A stretch of DNA of 64,000 bases from Actinomycetota bacterium (GCA_018268675.1 JAFDWB010000089.1:281713-345712), one strand, 5' to 3'; counted from the first letter of the stretch, positions 27,118-36,150 are shown. Numbers and translations are program-made. The notes: generated from the letters alone by a model not told the origin.

Positions 27118-28245
27118 TCAGGCAAGGCGGGCGTGGTGCGCCTTCGGGGCGTGGATGTCCTCTTCGGTCTCCGACAGGGGGCGACCGGAGCGCCCGGAAG
27201 CGCTGGCGAGGATCTCGCCGACGATCGACACCGCGGTCTCCTCCGGCGTGCGAGCGCCGACGTCCAGCCCGCAGGGAGAGGCGATCCGCTCCAGCTGGGC
27301 GGGATCGACGCCGGCCTCGAGCAGCCGCCGCGAGCGGTCCTCGTGGGTCTTGCGGCTGCCGAGCGCGCCGATGTACCCGGCGTCCGTCGCCAGCGCCGCG
27401 ATCAGGGCCGGCTCGTCGAACTTGGGGTCGTGGGTGAAGACCAGGATCACATCGCGCTCGTCGAAGGTGCGGTCGGCGAGGAAGCTGTCGGGCCAGTCGA
27501 CGACGACGTGGTCGGCGACCGCGAAGCGGCTCGCCTCGGTGAAGGGGCGGCGGGCGTCGCAGATCGTCACCTCGTAGCCGAGCTGCTTGCCGAGGCCGGC
27601 GACGGCCGCCGAGAAATCGATCGCGCCGAAGATGACCATCGACGGCGGCGTCGCAAAAGCGTGGAAGAAGACCCGCAGATCGGTGCCCATCACCTGTCCA
27701 TCCGCCCCGTAGCTGCGCAGGGCGGACAGCGCGTGGGCGAGGAATCCGCGCGCCTCCCGCTCGACCGCGCGGTCGAGGCGCTCGGCCATCCCGAAGCTGC
27801 CCACCAGGCGGTCGTCGACGAGCGCCACCTGCGCGCCGGCGGCATCGCCGTCGATCAGTGTGGCGATCAGCGCGGGCCGACTCTCCTCGATCGCCCGCTC
27901 GGCGAGCTCGAGCGCCTCGCGGCTTTCCGGCCGGATCTCGTGGATGAAGACGTGGACCGTCCCCCCGCACATCAGGCCGACCCCGACCGCCTGCGAGTCG
28001 GAGATGCCGTAGGTGCGCAAGCGCGAAGGCTCGCCGCCGAGGACGGCCGTGGCCTCTTCGAACAGCGCCCCCTCGACGCAGCCCCCGGTCACCGACCCCT
28101 CGATGCGGCCGTCGTCGCCGACCAACATCGTCGCCCCTTCCTCGAACGGGGCCGACCCCTCGACCGCGACGAGCGTCGCGGCGACCACGCGGCGCCCCTC
28201 AGCCATCCACGCGAGGGCGACCTCGCTGGGGCGCTGCAGCTTCAA
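27118..28245 (-). CDS. XdhC/CoxI-family molybdoenzyme maturation factor
   Basis: 375 residues: an N-terminal XdhC/CoxI domain (ATLVAVEGSAPFEEGATMLV, then SVTGGCVEGALF and VGLMCGGTVHVFI) and a C-terminal Rossmann-like XdhC domain (MVIFGAIDFSAAVAGLG). The family carries and sulfurates molybdenum cofactor for xanthine- or CO-dehydrogenase-type enzymes. No molybdoenzyme gene is in the window, but a MoeA-like fragment lies about 100 bp upstream, which suggests a once larger locus. Confidence 0.9.
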   Translation of the reverse strand: MKLQRPSEVALAWMAEGRRVVAATLVAVEGSAPFEEGATMLVGDDGRIEGSVTGGCVEGALFEEATAVLGGEPSRLRTYGISDSQAVGVGLMCGGTVHVFIHEIRPESREALELAERAIEESRPALIATLIDGDAAGAQVALVDDRLVGSFGMAERLDRAVEREARGFLAHALSALRSYGADGQVMGTDLRVFFHAFATPPSMVIFGAIDFSAAVAGLGKQLGYEVTICDARRPFTEASRFAVADHVVVDWPDSFLADRTFDERDVILVFTHDPKFDEPALIAALATDAGYIGALGSRKTHEDRSRRLLEAGVDPAQLERIASPCGLDVGARTPEETAVSIVGEILASASGRSGRPLSETEEDIHAPKAHHARLA

Positions 28246-28344
28246 AGAGACGCTCGCTTCAAATCAGTGCTCCCGGCTTTCGCCAGTCGAAGAACGTAAT
28301 TTGTCGGAGATTATACGGCACGGCGTTCGCCCGGTCTTAGGCCC

Positions 28345-28392
28345 TTTTCCGGCCTGCCCGGCAACCCCGTCTCCGTCTTCGTCACCTACACC
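28345..28392 (+). pseudogene. MoeA-like C-terminal fragment
   Basis: The plus-strand frame starting at 28345 reads FSGLPGNPVSVFVTYT. GLPGNPVSV is a hallmark of the molybdopterin molybdotransferase MoeA. Nothing MoeA-like follows on the 3' side, and the 5' side is only loosely similar (PGLRPFSG), so this looks like a decayed remnant. The rest of the 398-bp gap 28,246-28,643 holds nothing else I recognise. Confidence 0.4.
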
Positions 28393-28643
28393 CCCCCCGG
28401 CGACAGAAGGACGCCGTTCTCAGGTCCTGAAAATCGCAGCGTTTCTCTTCGCGGACGCCGCCACCAAGCCCGGATGAAGGATCTGCCCGGTGCCATCGAC
28501 GCCTGCCTCGGGCCCCAGATCGCCGAGGCGATGGATTTGCGAGCCCTGGTGCGGACGCGGGTAGACGGCCGATCCCCCGTCCCATCGCCGCTTTCCGGTC
28601 CCCTCACGAAACGCTCCGGGAGCTGGCTATGCAGAGCCGGTTC

Positions 28644-29843
28644 TCAAGCCGAATTCGCCAGATCAGACTGGTTGCGGCCACGGTCCGGACCAGGGCGGCG
28701 ACGCGCTGGTCCGGCGGTCCGAACCGCCCCGACGTCGACCTCCGCCAGGAACGAGGTGAGCGCGCGGGCGACGATCTTGTCCGTGCCCCCCTCCCACGGC
28801 GGCTCGGTCGAGAGCGTCGAGGTTTCGCCGTGCCCGCCGGCTAGCCAACCCTGCAGGTAGAGCGGTTCGTAGCCCGTCCAGAGGACACCACGCAGGATCG
28901 GGTCGAAGGCGCTCGGGTTGATCGGCACGCCGAGGTCGGCGGCGATCGCTTCCGCCGCCACATCCGCCTGCTGGGCGGCGATGCCGCCTTGCTTGACGGG
29001 GAAGCTGGTCGTGTCGCCGGCGGCGTAGATCCGCTCGCGATTGAAGACGCGACAGTGGTCGTCCACGCGGACGAAGCCGTCGGAGTCCGGGGTGAGACCG
29101 GCCACGGTTCGGGGCTCGAGGCGCGGCAGGCTGATCACTTCGTCGAAGTCCAGGCTCGCATCCGGGACCACCTGGAGCCGCCCCTCGTGGAAGCGGACCG
29201 GGTGCGTTCCCAGGATCACCTCGATCCCCCGCTCCTCGAGCAGCCTCGCCACACCGTCGCTTGCGCCACGTCCGAACAGCCGCAGCGGGGCATCCTCCGG
29301 GGTGACGATGGTCAGCTCGCAGTCGGCGACGCCGGCCCGCGAAAGCTCCGCCTCGGTCAACAACGCCAGCTCATACATCGGCAGCGACCACTCGGCGACA
29401 CTCGGCATCGTGAAGGCGGCGCGGCGGATCCGACGATCCTTCAGGCGCCCGATCACCACCTCGACGTCGGCAACCTCTGCGATCCCCCAGAAGGTCGTGG
29501 CGCCAGGAACCTGCGAGTTGCGGCCGGCGCCGGCCGCGTAGACGAGGTAGTCGTAGGGGACAGAGACACCGGCGTAGGTCGTCGCCAGGCGTGCGGATTC
29601 GTCGACCGAGACGATGTTGTCCGTGTGCAGCTCGGCGCCGCAACGGCGCGCCAACGCCCCCAGGTCATACGTTTTCAGCGCCGCGCTCCCAAACGGCCTG
29701 CCGACCGCGTAGGGGCGATAGACGAAGTCGTTCCGGGCCGAGTAGATCTCCAGCGCGGCCCGATCGCCCGCCAGGTCGCGCAGCACGAGCGCCGCCTCGA
29801 GCGCCGCCACCCCACCCCCGACGATCACCACCTTTGCCTTCAT
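28644..29843 (-). CDS. SQR/NDH-2-like FAD-dependent oxidoreductase
   Basis: 399 residues. The N-terminal FAD site is VVIVGGGVAALEAALVL; a second flavin-contact motif IYAAGDTTSFPVKQGGIAAQQ region lies near residue 292. The order fits sulfide:quinone-reductase or type II NADH dehydrogenase relatives. The first catalytic cysteine of true SQRs is not obvious: the only clear internal cysteines are in RRCGAE, ADCE and HCRVF. A quinone-linked role is therefore uncertain. Confidence 0.75.
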   Translation of the reverse strand: MKAKVVIVGGGVAALEAALVLRDLAGDRAALEIYSARNDFVYRPYAVGRPFGSAALKTYDLGALARRCGAELHTDNIVSVDESARLATTYAGVSVPYDYLVYAAGAGRNSQVPGATTFWGIAEVADVEVVIGRLKDRRIRRAAFTMPSVAEWSLPMYELALLTEAELSRAGVADCELTIVTPEDAPLRLFGRGASDGVARLLEERGIEVILGTHPVRFHEGRLQVVPDASLDFDEVISLPRLEPRTVAGLTPDSDGFVRVDDHCRVFNRERIYAAGDTTSFPVKQGGIAAQQADVAAEAIAADLGVPINPSAFDPILRGVLWTGYEPLYLQGWLAGGHGETSTLSTEPPWEGGTDKIVARALTSFLAEVDVGAVRTAGPARRRPGPDRGRNQSDLANSA

Positions 29844-30021
29844 CTCGCCGCCCTTCGATCCGGTTGCCTGTGGCCAGTCTCACCGGGATCGCGCCCGCCG
29901 CCATCCGCGCCGGGCCCACGACGTTGGTGCGGGATAACCCCGATGGGCGTCGAGCGCGGCCCGCGGCCGTCCCGGGAGAGACGGTCGGCGCAGCCGCGCC
30001 CAGCCGTACCGCGATGTCGCC

Positions 30022-30309
30022 CTACGACGCTGCCATGTAGTTGTGCACGTCGTAGTAAGTCATCTCGGGGGGACCAGGGACGCCGACTTCCGCCGTGATC
30101 GGCCCGATCTGCTCGGCGGCGAAGGCATCGAACGCATCTCGCGTCTCCCAGACATCGGTGACACGCAGTCCCCCGTCGACCTCGGTCACCCAGTGGAAGA
30201 GCGCCGAGGGCGGGGTCGGACCACCGGCAGCAAGCCCCATCTTCTCTATGACTTCGTCGTACTGCTGGAGCGTGCCACCGGGGAAATCCATGACGATTGC
30301 TACGGCCAT
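30022..30309 (-). CDS. Small dimeric alpha/beta-barrel-like protein
   Basis: 95 residues starting at MAVAIVMDFPGGTLQQYDEV (30309). The alternation of strands and helices, with LFHWVTEVDGGLRVTDVWET and AFDAFAAEQIGP, resembles small ferredoxin-fold proteins of the antibiotic-biosynthesis-monooxygenase type. Such proteins may be cofactor-free oxygenases or simply stress proteins. No active site can be assigned. Confidence 0.6.
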   Translation of the reverse strand: MAVAIVMDFPGGTLQQYDEVIEKMGLAAGGPTPPSALFHWVTEVDGGLRVTDVWETRDAFDAFAAEQIGPITAEVGVPGPPEMTYYDVHNYMAAS

Positions 30310-30395
30310 CTTGAAGGCTCCAATCGCTCGATGACGGTGCATCCGACGCTAACCGATGGCGGTGCCGCCGACAAGCCACTCCGATCTGTGAGTGG

Positions 30396-30440
30396 TACCG
30401 GAAATCCGGTATTGACGACGCCGTGGTGCGGTGTTTGGAT
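30396..30440 (+). promoter_or_regulatory. Inverted repeat and candidate promoter
   Basis: TACCGG (30,396-30,401) and CCGGTA (30,406-30,411) form a perfect inverted repeat, abutting a -35-like TTGACG at 30,412. TTGGAT at 30,435 stands 17 bp further as a weak -10. The start of the exported-protein gene is at 30,493. Confidence 0.35.
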
Positions 30441-30492
30441 GCAACTCTGTGTCACACCCACCCGGGGTTACTGTGGGTTGAAAGGATGGACG

Positions 30493-31329
30493 ATGAAACC
30501 TCGCACGATTCGTGCCGTGCTCTGTGCCTCGCTTTCTTTTGTCGTGATCGCGGCCGCCGCCGCAACCGCGTTCGGACAGGGCTCGTTGCCCCAGCTCTCG
30601 CTCAAGGTCGCGTCGTCGTCGATCGGCGTCAGCGGCCAGATGCAGTCTGGCGCCGTCAACGTCGTCGTCACCGACAGCGGGAAGAAGGGAGGGAGCACGG
30701 TGCTCTTCCGCCTCAACCCCGGAGTCACGGAAGCAGAAGTCAAGAGCTTCCTGAAATCGAACAAGGCCCACGACCCGAATGCCGCCGGCGCCCTCGGTAC
30801 CATCGTCTTCAACGTCGAAGCGGTCCCCGGTATGACCGTCGAAGCACAGACGAACCTGGTCGCCGGCGAATACCTCGCGCTCGCCTCACCCGGCGAAGGA
30901 CCGCCGAAGTTCTTCACCCCCTTCACGGTTGCGCCCTCCTCCTCCCCCGCGGCCCTGCCCAAACCCGCTGCGACCATCTCCGCGATCGAGTTCGACTTCC
31001 GCGGCCCGACCACCCTGAAGGACGGTCAACTGGTCCGCTTCATGAACGCCGGTTACCTCGTCCACATGGACATCGCCTTCCCGGTGAAGAGCAAGGCGGC
31101 GGCCAAGGAAGTGGTCAAGGCCCTGGAAACCGGCAAGGAAAAAAGGCTGCGGAAGCTCGTCATCGGACCTCCGGTCACCTTCGCGGGACCGGTCTCACAC
31201 GGTGCCTACCAGCAGGAGACGATCACCGCCAAACCTGGTTGGTACGTACAGGCATGCTTCATGACCACTCAAGAGGGAGTTCCACACACCCTGCTCGGGA
31301 TGGAGCGGATGATCCACATCGTGAAGTAA
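30493..31329 (+). CDS. Exported protein of unknown function
   Basis: 278 residues; the ATG follows an AAAGGA ribosome site. A signal peptide (residues 1-28) ends at TAFGQ. The mature part has two similar beta-rich halves, each with an F-T/V-P-like core and Lys-rich helices (AEVKSFLKSNKAHD and AAAKEVVKALETGKEKR). One histidine-methionine pair near the C-terminus (LGMERMIHIVK) is reminiscent of cupredoxin ends, but no full copper site is convincing. No known family is recognised. Confidence 0.65.
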   Translation: MKPRTIRAVLCASLSFVVIAAAAATAFGQGSLPQLSLKVASSSIGVSGQMQSGAVNVVVTDSGKKGGSTVLFRLNPGVTEAEVKSFLKSNKAHDPNAAGALGTIVFNVEAVPGMTVEAQTNLVAGEYLALASPGEGPPKFFTPFTVAPSSSPAALPKPAATISAIEFDFRGPTTLKDGQLVRFMNAGYLVHMDIAFPVKSKAAAKEVVKALETGKEKRLRKLVIGPPVTFAGPVSHGAYQQETITAKPGWYVQACFMTTQEGVPHTLLGMERMIHIVK

Positions 31330-31355
31330 CGACGCAGGGTGTGAAAACCTGAGCC

Positions 31356-32249
31356 TCAGCGGACCGGCAGCGAGGATCGATAATCGCTGTAGGGAACCTG
31401 GCCGTTGGGGCTCTCGGCGATCGCCAGGGCCACGTTTGCCGGGATCGGCGTCCAGTAGGCGGGCATCTTCGCGGCCAGCTTCGGGTTCAGCGTGTAGATC
31501 AGCGCGAAGTTGACGATCCACAGCGGTGGCCCCATCGACATCCCCACCACCTGGAAGCGATTGGGGATCAGCTGGGCTTCACCGGATTGTTTCTGCGCCT
31601 TGTTCCCCCAGACGGCCTCGGCGGTGTAGGCCGAGCGATACAGCCTGCGGAGGGCCGCTTCGGCGCCGTTGTTCCTGCACCAGGTGGACATGTAGCCACC
31701 GGGTTCGATCACGGAATTCACCTGCCGGGTCGGAGCGTCGAGGTTCGCCGGGCTCTCCAGCATCCCGTCGGTGCTGACCATCAACCCGTAGCTGCCCAGC
31801 ACCACAGGTGTCACCTTGCCGTCGATCTTCGTATAGAACGGCGTGCCGACCGTGTTCGTGAGGATGCGGACGCTCTTGTCGACGAGTTCGGCGGGCGCTC
31901 GTTCGCCGCCCACTCCCTTGCCGCTCACGAACAGCGCGTACTGCTTCGCGGTGAAGACATCGGCCTTCTTCAGGCCGATCGCCCGCGCGATCCGTTCCGC
32001 GGCCCTCGCGCCCAGCGGCCGGTTGACCTCCGACCGCCTGGTGGCCATGGTGGGCGCGAAGCCTTCATATTTCGGTGACCCGGCGTACGGCTGCTCGAAG
32101 CCGCTCGCCGAACGGGCCGCCTGCGCGTCACCTCGGGACGCGCCCAGCAACAGCACCAGGAGGGTCGCCATGGCGACCGCCACCCCCAGGGGCGCCCGCC
32201 GCCCGACGGCCCACCCTCGTCCAGCCACAGAGTCATCTCCAGCCATCAA
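31356..32249 (-). CDS. Exported protein of unknown function
   Basis: 297 residues. A Tat-less signal sequence spans about residues 18-45 (VAVAMATLLVLLLGASRGDAQA). The mature part is rich in aromatics and basic residues and contains one cysteine (TWCRNNG). It has the repeated word AYTAEAVWGNKAQKQ, but no recognisable enzyme motif. The plus-strand exported-protein gene at 30,493 converges with it, and 231 bp upstream (32,250-32,480) show no gene that I can support. Confidence 0.65.
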   Translation of the reverse strand: MMAGDDSVAGRGWAVGRRAPLGVAVAMATLLVLLLGASRGDAQAARSASGFEQPYAGSPKYEGFAPTMATRRSEVNRPLGARAAERIARAIGLKKADVFTAKQYALFVSGKGVGGERAPAELVDKSVRILTNTVGTPFYTKIDGKVTPVVLGSYGLMVSTDGMLESPANLDAPTRQVNSVIEPGGYMSTWCRNNGAEAALRRLYRSAYTAEAVWGNKAQKQSGEAQLIPNRFQVVGMSMGPPLWIVNFALIYTLNPKLAAKMPAYWTPIPANVALAIAESPNGQVPYSDYRSSLPVR

Positions 32250-32480
32250 GCCCCCGGTCGTCTCGGCATCTCGGAGCGCGCGATCCTACTGGCAGAGGGA
32301 TACCGTCTCCGCCGTGGCGGTCGACGGCCGGATCACGGTCGAGGCCGACGGCGGCGGGACCCGGTTCCACTTCACCACCTCGGCCGCGACGCGACGAGCA
32401 CCTTGACCGCCGGCAGCGACCTGGACTAGGTTCGCCTTTGGGCCTGGACACCCCCTGCCGAGCCCAGGAGGAGTGAGCGG

Positions 32481-34022
32481 TTGAGTGCGACTGTGCTGAT
32501 CGTGATCGCGAGGCTCGGGCTGGCGGCCCTGTGGGGCCTGGCCGCGTTCGGCAAGCTGCGCTCGCCGCGTCGCTGGCGGGCGACGCTGGAGGAGATCGGG
32601 GTACCGCGCCGCCTGCTCTCCCCGATGGCCGTGACTGTCCCGGCGACGGAGTTGGTGCTCGCGGCGGGGCTCCTCGTCCCGGCGACCGCGAGCGCGGCGG
32701 CGCTCGGCTCAGCGGCGCTCCTCGGCGCCTTCGCACTGACCGTCGCCGTGGCGCTCGCGCGCGGGCGCGCCCCGGAGTGCAACTGCTTTGGCAGCGCCCG
32801 CTCGGCGCCGCTCGACCGGGCACTCGTCGGCAGGGACCTGGCACTGGCGGCGCTCGCCCTCTTCGTCGCCTGGAGCCCCGCCTTCGAGATCGCCCCCGCG
32901 GCGCTGGTCGCGGTCGCCGGGGTGGCGGCGGCACTCGCCCTCGGCGGCCTCTGCTTCGCTCTCCTGCGCCGGCACGGCCGGGCGCTGGCGCGGATCGACG
33001 CACTCGAGGCGGGCGCCCCGACCGGCCTGCGCCCGCCGCCCGCGGTCGGCTCGGCCGCCCCTGCCTTCCTCGTCCGCGACCTCGCCGGCGAGACGATCTC
33101 CTCGGTCGACCTGCTCGCCGGAGAGCGCTCGCTGCTGCTCGTCTTCGTCGACCCCGACTGCGGCCCCTGCCGCCGGCTGCTGCCGACGCTGGCCCGCCTG
33201 CGGTCCGAACCGGGGCGGCCGCGGATCGCGGTGATCGGTGCGGGCGGCGCGGACGCCGTCCGTGCGGTCGCCGCGGAGGCGGGGCTGGCCGGGGCGCTGG
33301 TGCAGGAGGAGCGCGAGGTCGCCACCGCATACGGCATCGCCGGCACCCCGGCCGCGGTGTTGGTGAGCGCCCGCGGGGTCGTCGCCGCCGGCCCGGCGCT
33401 GGGCGCGGACGCGGTCGAGGCGCTGCTGGCGGAGAGCGGCGAGGGGATCGAGCCGCGTCGGCGCCCGAGCGAGGTGGTGCCGGGGCTTGCGCCGCCCCCG
33501 CCCGCGCCCGCGTCGCCCACCCCGGGGCCGGCCCTCGCCACCGCGGCCGCGGCCGCCGCGCTCGGCACCGCCCTCCTCGGCGCGAGCCCGGCGGCCGCCG
33601 CCGAAGACCCCGGGCTGGCGGCGATCAGGGCGAAGCTGGAAGCCGTGGCGCCGCTGATCGTGGCCGACCTCTCGAGCTTCGAAAAGACCTTTGCCAAGGT
33701 CGCGAGCTCGCGACGGCGTCGACCGCCGCTGGCGAAGCTGAAGGGCCCGCTGGCGGCGCAGCGCGCCCGGGCCGTCGCCCTGCAGGGCGAACTCGGGGCG
33801 ATCGCCACCGCGAGCGCCGAAGCGCAGGCGGTGCGCGAAGCAGCCGTCCGCAGCGCCGGCTTCATCGTCCAGGGGATGGACGAGTTCGAGCGCTCGTTGG
33901 GGATCACCGGGGAAAAGGAGCGCAAGCGCTCCGCGGAACGGATGCACGGGCTCTTCGAACAGGCCCGGGTGGCGGCCTATTACGCGAACGTCGGGCTCGG
34001 CTGCACGGGGAAGGAGTGCTGA
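32481..34022 (+). CDS. Fused MauE/DoxX membrane domain and thioredoxin-like domain
   Basis: 513 residues from a TTG start behind an AGGAGGAG ribosome site. Residues 1-160 form a four-helix MauE/DoxX domain with the redox pair CNC (100 and 102) in APECNCFGSA. Residues 188-320 are a thioredoxin/MauD-like domain with CGPC (227-230) and the cis-proline GTP. A hydrophobic, signal-like stretch near 352-372 precedes a helical C-terminal domain ending in CTGKEC. MauE and MauD help form disulfides in methylamine dehydrogenase; here they are fused. The next gene encodes a cysteine-rich exported protein and overlaps by 1 nt. Confidence 0.85.
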   Translation: MSATVLIVIARLGLAALWGLAAFGKLRSPRRWRATLEEIGVPRRLLSPMAVTVPATELVLAAGLLVPATASAAALGSAALLGAFALTVAVALARGRAPECNCFGSARSAPLDRALVGRDLALAALALFVAWSPAFEIAPAALVAVAGVAAALALGGLCFALLRRHGRALARIDALEAGAPTGLRPPPAVGSAAPAFLVRDLAGETISSVDLLAGERSLLLVFVDPDCGPCRRLLPTLARLRSEPGRPRIAVIGAGGADAVRAVAAEAGLAGALVQEEREVATAYGIAGTPAAVLVSARGVVAAGPALGADAVEALLAESGEGIEPRRRPSEVVPGLAPPPPAPASPTPGPALATAAAAAALGTALLGASPAAAAEDPGLAAIRAKLEAVAPLIVADLSSFEKTFAKVASSRRRRPPLAKLKGPLAAQRARAVALQGELGAIATASAEAQAVREAAVRSAGFIVQGMDEFERSLGITGEKERKRSAERMHGLFEQARVAAYYANVGLGCTGKEC

Positions 34023-34639
34023 TGGCGGCGGGCGGCGGAAGGCGCGGCTGGATCGACCGCCTGGCGCTGCGGGCGGCCGGCGTCTCGCCCGCGCGGCAGG
34101 AGGCGCGCGCCGGGGCGCCGACGGCCGGGTCCGAGGACGGTCTCACCCGCTCGCGCCTGCTGAAATCCGCCGCGGTGGCAGGCGTCGCCGCCCTCCTCCC
34201 GTGGCAGGCAGGCACCGGTTCGGCCCGCGCGGAAGCCGACTGCCTCGACCCCTGCCTGGGGCTGATGGACGCCGGTCGCAACCGGGCGCTGCGCAAATGC
34301 GAGCGGATCCGGCCGGGCGAGTTCATCCTCGGCGGTTGGAGCGCCGGCGTCTTCTGCGCGCTGCGGACCGTGGATTTCTGGACCGCCTCCCGCGAAGAAT
34401 GCTTCAAGGCGAACTGCGGCAAGTACGGCAACGCGATCCGCCACGGCGGCAACATCGGCGGCCTGCCCGTGGCGCCGCTCGAAGTCCCGCCCGGCCAGGT
34501 CTCCGGCTGCGAAATCTGCACCCGGGCGGGCGGCTACTGCGGTGTCTGCCCGACGGGATCGGGCGGGATGCCCGCCACCCAGGGTTTCTTCTGTGGGACG
34601 CCGGGGGTGCTGCCCTGCGTCTACTGCAACGGCTGTTGA
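34022..34639 (+). CDS. Exported protein with 14 cysteines
   Basis: 205 residues. The first 43 residues are a polar lead, then a signal-like segment (SRLLKSAAVAGVAALLPWQAG, 43-63) ends near ARAEA. The mature part carries 14 cysteines, several as pairs (CEIC, CGVC, CVYCNGC), and two conserved-looking tryptophans (GGWSAG, DFWTAS). An even number of cysteines after a signal suggests multiple disulfides. Its start overlaps the MauE/thioredoxin stop (TGATG), so it is the obvious client of that protein. No known family is recognised. Confidence 0.75.
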   Translation: MAAGGGRRGWIDRLALRAAGVSPARQEARAGAPTAGSEDGLTRSRLLKSAAVAGVAALLPWQAGTGSARAEADCLDPCLGLMDAGRNRALRKCERIRPGEFILGGWSAGVFCALRTVDFWTASREECFKANCGKYGNAIRHGGNIGGLPVAPLEVPPGQVSGCEICTRAGGYCGVCPTGSGGMPATQGFFCGTPGVLPCVYCNGC

Positions 34640-34699
34640 GCGCCGCACGGGCCCGTGCCGACTTCCTGGCGCCCGCCGCCGGGGGCGAGCAAGTCGCGG

Positions 34700-34886
34700 T
34701 CAGCTCGTCCCCAGGAGCTCCGCCTTCCGCGCCTCGAACTCGGCGTCGGTGAGGGCGCCGCGGTCGCGGAGATCGGCGAGCCTCGTGAGCTGCCCGGTGA
34801 CGTCGGTGGCGGGCACCGCGCCCTGCGCCTGGGCGAGCGCGTTCGTGACCGAGAAGCCCTCCTGCGGCAGAGATCGCCGAGGGCTC
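34700..34886 (-). pseudogene. SHOCT-domain gene fragment
   Basis: The minus-strand frame ends in LTRLADLRDRGALTDAEFEA and the closing KAELLGTS, a complete SHOCT domain. A TAG at 34,887-34,889 interrupts the frame 62 codons before the stop, and only a GTG at 34,816 could start a 38-residue product. SHOCT domains normally sit at the end of longer membrane or oligomerising proteins, so this is probably a remnant. The gap 34,640-35,026 holds nothing else recognisable. Confidence 0.55.
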
Positions 34887-35026
34887 TACGAACCGAGCCC
34901 ACGGCTGGGAAAGAAAAGTCTTACGCGAGCGGGCGTTCGCCGGGTTACCCTATTGCCGTGCACGATGGAGTCGATGTCCCGGGGCCTGGACCGGCCGGTG
35001 AGGATCGGGGTTCTCTGGTCGCGGCG

Positions 35027-35392
35027 ATGTCGCGCGACATCGTCAAGGTCCATGCCCGGCTCTACGGCCGCGGACCGACCAGGGCCAAGACGATCTGGCG
35101 GGACGGCATCGTCTGCTGCGTCCTCGAAGACGTCTTCACCACGGCCGAGCGGGTCCTGGTCGGCGGTGGCCACTTCGAGGAGGTGCGCTCGCAGCGGATC
35201 GCGTTCGCGGAGCAGGTCGGGCCGTTGCTTCGCCGGGCGGTCGAAATGAGCACGCGCCACTACGTCGACGCCTTCCTCAGCCAGATCAGCAAGGACGGCG
35301 TGATCTCCGAGGTGTTCGTACTCGGTGACCATGTCGGGGCGACCGAGCTGGCCCCGCCGTCTGTCGCGGTCGGGGACCGGTCTTCTCCCTGA
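35027..35392 (+). CDS. DUF2294 (MpsC-like) protein
   Basis: 121 residues from the ATG at 35,027; an in-frame GTG upstream is possible. LYGRGPTRAKTIWRDGIV, VLEDVFTTAERVL and the closing ISEVFVLGDHVG match DUF2294. The family includes MpsC, linked to a membrane-potential-generating system, but biochemical roles are poorly known. It stands alone here. Confidence 0.75.
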   Translation: MSRDIVKVHARLYGRGPTRAKTIWRDGIVCCVLEDVFTTAERVLVGGGHFEEVRSQRIAFAEQVGPLLRRAVEMSTRHYVDAFLSQISKDGVISEVFVLGDHVGATELAPPSVAVGDRSSP

Positions 35393-35575
35393 CGCGACCC
35401 GCGCCGAAATCGCGCGCCTCGACGGTGCGGTCGGCGCGATGAGGTCTGCCACCGACGACTGAGTCGCGCGGAAGCCGTTTCGTGGCCGGCTGTCCGGGTA
35501 CCAAACCTCGGGATCGACAGCGGCCCGGAGGGGCGAGGCAGCCACGCCGCAGGATCCGGTCCCACCGGAGGATCG

Positions 35576-35773
35576 ATGTTCTACTGCGAGCGCTGTGGCA
35601 CGAGCTTCAACGCGAGCGCGGCGCCGGCTGCGATGACCTGTCCCCGCTGCCGGGCGAAGGACGGTGTCTTCATGCCGCTCACCTTCACCATCCGAAGTGG
35701 TCGGACGGTCGAGGCATCCGGCCCACCCGGTCCGTCACCGGCGAACCCACTCAAGCAAAGGAGAAAGACATGA
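35576..35773 (+). CDS. Small zinc-ribbon protein
   Basis: 65 residues. Two CxxC knuckles (CERC at 4-7 and CPRC near 22-25) form a probable zinc ribbon; the second half is Pro-rich and probably unstructured. Its stop overlaps the start of the next gene (ATGA), so the two are cotranslated. No family beyond zinc ribbon can be named. Confidence 0.6.
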   Translation: MFYCERCGTSFNASAAPAAMTCPRCRAKDGVFMPLTFTIRSGRTVEASGPPGPSPANPLKQRRKT

Positions 35774-36150
35774 CCGAGGAAATCATCGAGATGTGGGTGT
35801 TCGGAATCGATTCGGGGATCGGCACCGATCCGACCCAGGGGGTCGACGTGACCGGCTTCGGGGTCGAGGCGCTCGACGGGAGCATCGGCAAGATCGACGA
35901 GGCGACCTACGAGGAGAATGCCCACGGACTCGTCGTCGACACCGGACCGTGGATCTTTGGCAAGAAGGTCGTCCTGCCGGCCGGGGTCATCGAGCGCGTC
36001 GATGCCGACGAGGAGAAGGTCTACGTGTCGCGGACCAAAGACCAGATCAAGGACTCGCCGAGGTTCGGCGACGTCGATCTCGACCCGGAGGCCAGAGGCC
36101 AGGTCGGTGACTATTACGGCCCCGGGGGAGCGGGCGCGGCAGCTCGCTGA
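35770..36150 (+). CDS. PRC-barrel-like protein
   Basis: 126 residues, acidic. VTGFGVEALDGSIGKIDEAT, followed by VVDTGPWIFGKKVVLPAGVI and a YVSRTKDQIKDSP segment, matches the PRC-barrel fold seen in photosynthetic reaction-centre H subunits and RimM. Soluble bacterial copies are common stress or RNA-associated proteins. It is coupled to the zinc-ribbon gene. Confidence 0.75.
   Translation: MTEEIIEMWVFGIDSGIGTDPTQGVDVTGFGVEALDGSIGKIDEATYEENAHGLVVDTGPWIFGKKVVLPAGVIERVDADEEKVYVSRTKDQIKDSPRFGDVDLDPEARGQVGDYYGPGGAGAAAR

Noticed and set aside
32250..32480. A plus-strand reading with VAVDGRITVEADGGGTRFHF
   Set aside because: It looks coding-like but has no clear start, ribosome site or family, and is too short to support as a gene.
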